This document shows positions 45,919 through 48,512 of a stretch of 48,512 bases of DNA, piece by piece (position 1 is the stretch's first letter; the number at the start of each line of letters is the position of its first letter). Location of the stretch: NCBI GenBank assembly GCA_024226455.1, contig JAAELR010000089.1:1-48512 (forward strand), given 5' to 3'. The notes beneath the pieces are model-generated. The model had not been told where the DNA came from, ran no database searches, and worked only from the letters and a program-made list of their open reading frames with translations. Source of the DNA: Paracoccaceae bacterium. GTDB lineage: Bacteria > Pseudomonadota > Alphaproteobacteria > Rhodobacterales > Rhodobacteraceae. A program made the translations under genes and the position numbers.

Positions 45919-46776
45919 ATGAACAAGACATGGATCTTCGCTCTGCTGATCGTAGCCGCCGGCGCTGGCGGCTACGTCTATTACCAGGCCGGGCAGCGGG
46001 CCGCCGAGGAAGCCGCCGCCACCAAAGCCGCCGAAGAGGCCGCAGCCATGGCAGCGGCCGAGGCCGAGGTGGCTGCGAAGGCAGCCGAAGAGGAAGCGGC
46101 GCGGTTGGCCGAGGAAGCCGCCGCCAAGGCAGCGGCCGAGGCTGAGGTGGCTGCGAAGGCAGCCGAAGAGGAAGCGGCGCGGTTGGCCGAAGAGGCCGCC
46201 GCCAAGGCAGCGACCGAGGCTGAGGCGGCTGCGAAGGCAGCCGAAGAGGAAGCGGCGCGGTTGGCCGAAGAGGCCGCCGCCAAGGCAACGACCGAGGCTG
46301 AGGCGGCTGCGAAGGCCGCCGAAGAGGAAGCAGCGCGGTTGGCCGAAGAGGCCGCCGCCAAGGCAGCGGCCGAGGCTGAGGCGGCTGCGAAGGCCGCCGA
46401 AGAGGAAGCAGCGCGTCTGGCCGAAGAGGCCGCCGCCAAGGCAGCGGCCGAGGCTGAGGCGGCTGCGAAGGCCGCCGAAGAGGAAGCCGCTCGACTAGCC
46501 GAAGAGGCTGCTGCGAAAGCGGCGGAGGAAGCCGCTGCCAAGGCCGCCGAAGAGGAAGCGGCGCAGCTGGCCGCAGAGGCGGCGCAAGCCGAAGCGACCG
46601 CATCGCTTTTCAGCCTCGAAGGTTACGATCTGGAGAAGGTCGGCGACCTCATCGACCGGTCCGGGCTGGGCGTGATCGAGAAGACCGCGCTGAAAACCGC
46701 AATCGAGCAGGCCGGCGACAACCCCGAATTGCTGGGCGCGGCGCTTGAGGCGGCGAAACAAGCCTTGGGTTTCTAA
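45919..46776 (+). CDS. TolA-like Ala/Glu-rich repeat protein with membrane anchor
   Basis: 285 residues. One N-terminal membrane helix (residues 4-22, with GAGGYVYY) anchors a long stretch (about 28-230) made of 26-residue repeats rich in Ala, Glu, Lys and Arg, predicted as one continuous helix or coiled coil. The last 60 residues (LFSLEGYDLEKVGDLIDRSG onwards) form a small non-repetitive helical domain ending in ALGF. The layout (anchor, helical spacer, end domain) resembles TolA, but the end domain does not look like TolA III. A strong terminator follows. Confidence 0.75.
   Translation: MNKTWIFALLIVAAGAGGYVYYQAGQRAAEEAAATKAAEEAAAMAAAEAEVAAKAAEEEAARLAEEAAAKAAAEAEVAAKAAEEEAARLAEEAAAKAATEAEAAAKAAEEEAARLAEEAAAKATTEAEAAAKAAEEEAARLAEEAAAKAAAEAEAAAKAAEEEAARLAEEAAAKAAAEAEAAAKAAEEEAARLAEEAAAKAAEEAAAKAAEEEAAQLAAEAAQAEATASLFSLEGYDLEKVGDLIDRSGLGVIEKTALKTAIEQAGDNPELLGAALEAAKQALGF
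46081..46566 (+). repeat. 78-bp tandem repeats inside the Ala/Glu-rich gene
   Basis: Five consecutive units of 78 bases start at 46081, 46159, 46237, 46315 and 46393, each reading GC(A/C)GCCGAAGAGGAAGC onwards, with few differences. A shorter, more divergent sixth unit and partial units flank them (from about 46030 to 46566). 78 bases is 26 codons, so unit loss or gain keeps the frame. Confidence 0.85.
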
Positions 46777-46793
46777 GTCACTGCCATAAAATC

Positions 46794-46832
46794 AAAGCCC
46801 CGCGCCGGTCAAACCCGGCGCGGGGCTTTTTC
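46794..46832 (+). terminator. Strong Rho-independent terminator after the Ala/Glu-rich gene
   Basis: A perfect 15-bp stem, 46794-46808 with 46815-46829 (core GCCCCGCGCCGG), encloses a 6-base loop and is followed by a T tract. It begins 18 bases after the stop codon. Confidence 0.92.
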
Positions 46833-46995
46833 TTGCCGTGTGCCGGGTGCCGGGCCTCGAGCAGGGCTGGCTGGAAGGCAATTGCGGGTGGAAATGGTCC
46901 GAAACGAACCCTGAAATGTTTTGCCAGCCCCGCCCGACTTGCCTCATTGGGCCGGTCGATGCCCAGCCGCCGCGGGCCCGTCGCGTTGTGCCCTA

Positions 46996-48159
46996 GTGCA
47001 TTGACACATTCATAGGATTCACAAGTTTTGGCGAACATGCGATACCGTCAGCATGGCTCAGACAGTTTGCATTCTTCCCAACGACGATGATCGCCAGCGG
47101 CTCGCGGCGATCATTGCCGATCGAAATCGCGCCCAAAAGATTGTCAAAAGGGCGCGCATTATTGTTGCGTCCATGGACCGGCAAAATGTGGCGGCGATTT
47201 CCCGCGTTGGCGGGGTGTCCCGCCCGGCGGTGTGGCGTTGGCAGCGGCGCTACGTTGAAGAAGGCATCGACGGGCTACTTCGCGACAAGACCCGCAAGCC
47301 CGGCAAACCGCCGCTTGGACGCGCCGTCGAGGAACAGGTTATTGCGCGCACTTGCTCGGAGCCTCCCGGAGAGGTGACCCACTGGACCGGTCGCGCTATG
47401 GCCAAGGCCGTTGGCATTTCACTCAGATCAGTTCAGCGCATCTGGGAACGCCACAACCTGCAGCCGCATCGTATCCGCACATTCAAGAGGAGTACCGATC
47501 CCGATTTTGTCCCCAGGCTGCACGCCATTGTCGGCCTCTATATGAACCCGCCGGCCCACGCGCTGGTGTTGTCGATTGATGAGAAAAGCCCGATTCAGGC
47601 ACTCGATCGCACACAGCCGGGCCTGCCCTTGAAGCCTGGCAAATGCGGAACCATGACCCATGACTATAAGCGCAACGGAACCACCACCCTGTTCGCCGCC
47701 CTGAACGTCCTCGACGGTACAGTGATCGGTAAGAACATGCAGCGACACCCGCTGCCCGGCAGCGCATCTTCTTCAGATGCGCGAGAGGGGCATCAGGAGT
47801 TCATCCGCTTCCTCAATGAGATCGAGCGCAATGTGCCGGCCAAAAAGATCATCCATGTCATTCTCGACAACTATGCCGCCCACAAACACCCGAAAGTCCG
47901 CGCCTGGCTCAGCCGCCATCCGCGCTGGACGTTCCATTTCACACCGACCTCGGGCTCGTGGCTCAATGCGGTCGAGGGATTCTTTTCGAAACTGACCCGA
48001 CAACGCCTCAAGCGCGGTGTCTTCTGTTCCGTCACTGAACTTCAGGCGGCGATCAACCGATATCTGAAAGAACATAACGCAGATCCAAAGCCTTTTCATT
48101 GGAATAAATCAGCCGACAAAATCCTCGAAAAATTGCACCTTCCGAATGAGTCAGTGCAC
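46996..48159 (+). mobile_element. IS630-family insertion sequence, complete
   Basis: The element is bounded by 16-bp terminal inverted repeats: GTGCATTGACACATTC (46996-47011) and the reverse complement of 48144-48159, matching at 14 of 16 positions. Both ends abut TA (46994-46995 and 48160-48161), the TA target duplication typical of the IS630/Tc1 group. It carries one transposase gene. On the right it directly cuts off an IS5-family transposase; on the left the flank is not recognisably IS5. The transposase stop TAG uses the flanking TA plus the next G. Confidence 0.85.
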
Positions 48160-48162
48160 TAG
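47053..48162 (+). CDS. IS630-family transposase with a 14-codon palindromic insert
   Basis: 369 residues. An N-terminal helix-turn-helix pair (about residues 45-135) binds the ends; a DDE catalytic domain follows with Asp176 (SIDEKSPIQ), Asp272 (ILDNYAAHK) and Glu308 (NAVEGFF). Between GKNMQRH and HQEFIRF, where close relatives have a single Arg, 14 residues (233-246, PLPGSASSSDAREG) are inserted, coded by a palindromic element at 47753-47790. The frame is kept, so the protein may be full length; whether it is still active is unknown. The stop codon is made by the target TA and the next base. Confidence 0.9.
   Translation: MAQTVCILPNDDDRQRLAAIIADRNRAQKIVKRARIIVASMDRQNVAAISRVGGVSRPAVWRWQRRYVEEGIDGLLRDKTRKPGKPPLGRAVEEQVIARTCSEPPGEVTHWTGRAMAKAVGISLRSVQRIWERHNLQPHRIRTFKRSTDPDFVPRLHAIVGLYMNPPAHALVLSIDEKSPIQALDRTQPGLPLKPGKCGTMTHDYKRNGTTTLFAALNVLDGTVIGKNMQRHPLPGSASSSDAREGHQEFIRFLNEIERNVPAKKIIHVILDNYAAHKHPKVRAWLSRHPRWTFHFTPTSGSWLNAVEGFFSKLTRQRLKRGVFCSVTELQAAINRYLKEHNADPKPFHWNKSADKILEKLHLPNESVH
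47753..47790 (+). repeat. Palindromic element P1, copy A (in IS630 transposase)
   Basis: The 38 bases read TGCCCGGCA, stem arm GCGCATCT, loop TCTTC, stem arm AGATGCGC, then GAGAGGGG. The outer TGCCC also pairs with GGGCA just after the copy. Same design as copies B and C, with different but complementary arms. It adds 13 codons net to the transposase. Confidence 0.8.
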
Positions 48163-48222
48163 CAAGTTTCCTTCGGTATCTGTCACGGTATGGCGCTTGC
48201 GACCCTTTATTTTCTTGCCCAT

Positions 48223-48259
48223 TGCCCGGCAGGCGAATGCTTGCATTCGCTGAGAGGGG
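48223..48259 (+). repeat. Palindromic element P1, copy B (in IS5 fragment)
   Basis: The 37 bases read TGCCCGGCAG, arm GCGAATGC, loop TT, arm GCATTCGC, then TGAGAGGGG. It is in the opposite direction to the transposase frame, and there encodes DPSQRMQAFACRAM between GYD and GKKIKG. Confidence 0.8.
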
Positions 48260-48468
48260 TCATCATAGCCACGGGGCCCGCCGCTCTCGGTTGTTTTCAC
48301 GGACTGGCTGTCAATTATGCCAGCAGTGGGCGCGGCGTCTCGCCCGGCCAACACACGACAGGCTTGGACAAGCGTGTCGTTGATCAGATCAAACATCCCG
48401 TCGTCGCGCAAACGATAGAAATAGTACTGCACTGTCTGAAATGGTGGAAAGTCTTTCGGCAGCATTGC

Positions 48469-48504
48469 CCCCTCTCGGCGATGCTTTGCATCGCCTGCCG
48501 GGCA
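48469..48504 (-). repeat. Palindromic element P1, copy C (in IS5 fragment, near window end)
   Basis: Read on the minus strand: TGCCCGGCA, arm GGCGATGC, loop AAA, arm GCATCGCC, then GAGAGGGG (36 bases). It has the same direction as the transposase frame and stays open through it, directly before the conserved MLPKDF block. Flanks ATTGCCC / GGGCAAT extend the symmetry. Confidence 0.8.
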
Positions 48505-48512
48505 ATGAATGA

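Larger units (their letters stand above)
48151..48512 (-). pseudogene. IS5-family transposase fragment, cut by the IS630 element and window edge
   Basis: The frame is open from the right edge of the window to a stop at 48151 that lies in the IS630 end. It encodes the middle of an IS5-type (two-block) transposase: MLPKDFPPFQTVQYYFY, the first catalytic Asp in GIIDSQSVKTTESGG, then KKIKGRKRHTVTDTEGNL, after which the IS630 terminus begins. The C-terminal catalytic part is missing. Two palindromic P1 copies interrupt it: B replaces the residue between GYD and GKKIKG by 14 residues, and C lies directly before MLPKDF. It is certainly non-functional because it is truncated. Confidence 0.85.

Noticed and set aside
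46081-46566. Tandem repeats as a CRISPR or satellite
   Set aside because: The units are directly adjacent, coding, in frame, and inside a protein with anchor and end domain.
47749-47790. The 14-codon insert in IS630 transposase as an assembly or sequencing error
   Set aside because: It is a perfect-arm palindrome whose ends recur in two other copies, so it is real sequence structure.

Overview
The window is GC-rich chromosomal DNA of an alphaproteobacterium, most likely Rhodobacteraceae (Roseobacter group). This rests on the complex I operon laced with small accessory genes, a DUF5333 protein, birA-coaX-rnj directly after nuoN, several Hint-domain secreted proteins, and the gene set tatABC / DUF815 / surE-pcm-nlpD. 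No rRNA, tRNA or CRISPR array was seen.

Region 1 (1-13.6 kb) is the distal half of the nuo operon: nuoG, H, I, J, K, L, M and N. Between and before them sit two lipoproteins, a MAPEG membrane protein, a DUF5333 protein, an atypical SAM methyltransferase (between nuoH and nuoI), a carboxymuconolactone-decarboxylase-like protein, a 38-residue microprotein bridging nuoJ and nuoK, and a secreted Cys-containing protein. Many junctions overlap by 1-4 bases, so the accessory genes are co-translated with complex I. birA, coaX and RNase J follow in the same direction.

Region 2 (16.9-26.6 kb) is mixed: a VanZ-like membrane protein, a RhlE-type DEAD helicase, two tiny paralogous membrane proteins (46 and 51 residues), RF3 (prfC), an LTD-Hint protein, a second Hint protein, an SDR lacking the canonical Tyr/Lys pair, and a WYL regulator.

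Region 3 (26.7-36 kb) carries tatA-tatB-tatC, a DUF815 ATPase and an exported acidic-tailed protein on the plus strand. On the minus strand are a large RTX/Hint protein and the operon surE-pcm-nlpD.

Region 4 (36-43.8 kb) is a polyamine module. A glutamate-polyamine ligase (puuA-like) and a four-gene ABC transporter (potF, A, B, C type) diverge from a GntR/FCD regulator and a class III aminotransferase. A shared 12-base AT-rich motif, part of a 14-base perfect palindrome at one site, lies at both control regions and is a candidate operator.

Region 5 (43.8-46.8 kb) holds an SH3-domain protein, a DUF938 methyltransferase, infC (with an apparent AUA start) and a TolA-like Ala/Glu-rich protein with 78-bp tandem repeats and a textbook terminator.

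Region 6 (47-48.5 kb) is an IS630-family element abutting a truncated IS5-family transposase. The most notable observation lies here: three copies of a roughly 37-bp palindromic element (shared TGCCCGGCAG / GAGAGGGG ends, stem arms that co-vary) lie inside the two transposase genes. Two clearly add about 13 codons in frame at conserved sites. This resembles in concept the protein-embedded palindromic elements known from Rickettsia, and I do not recognise this family.
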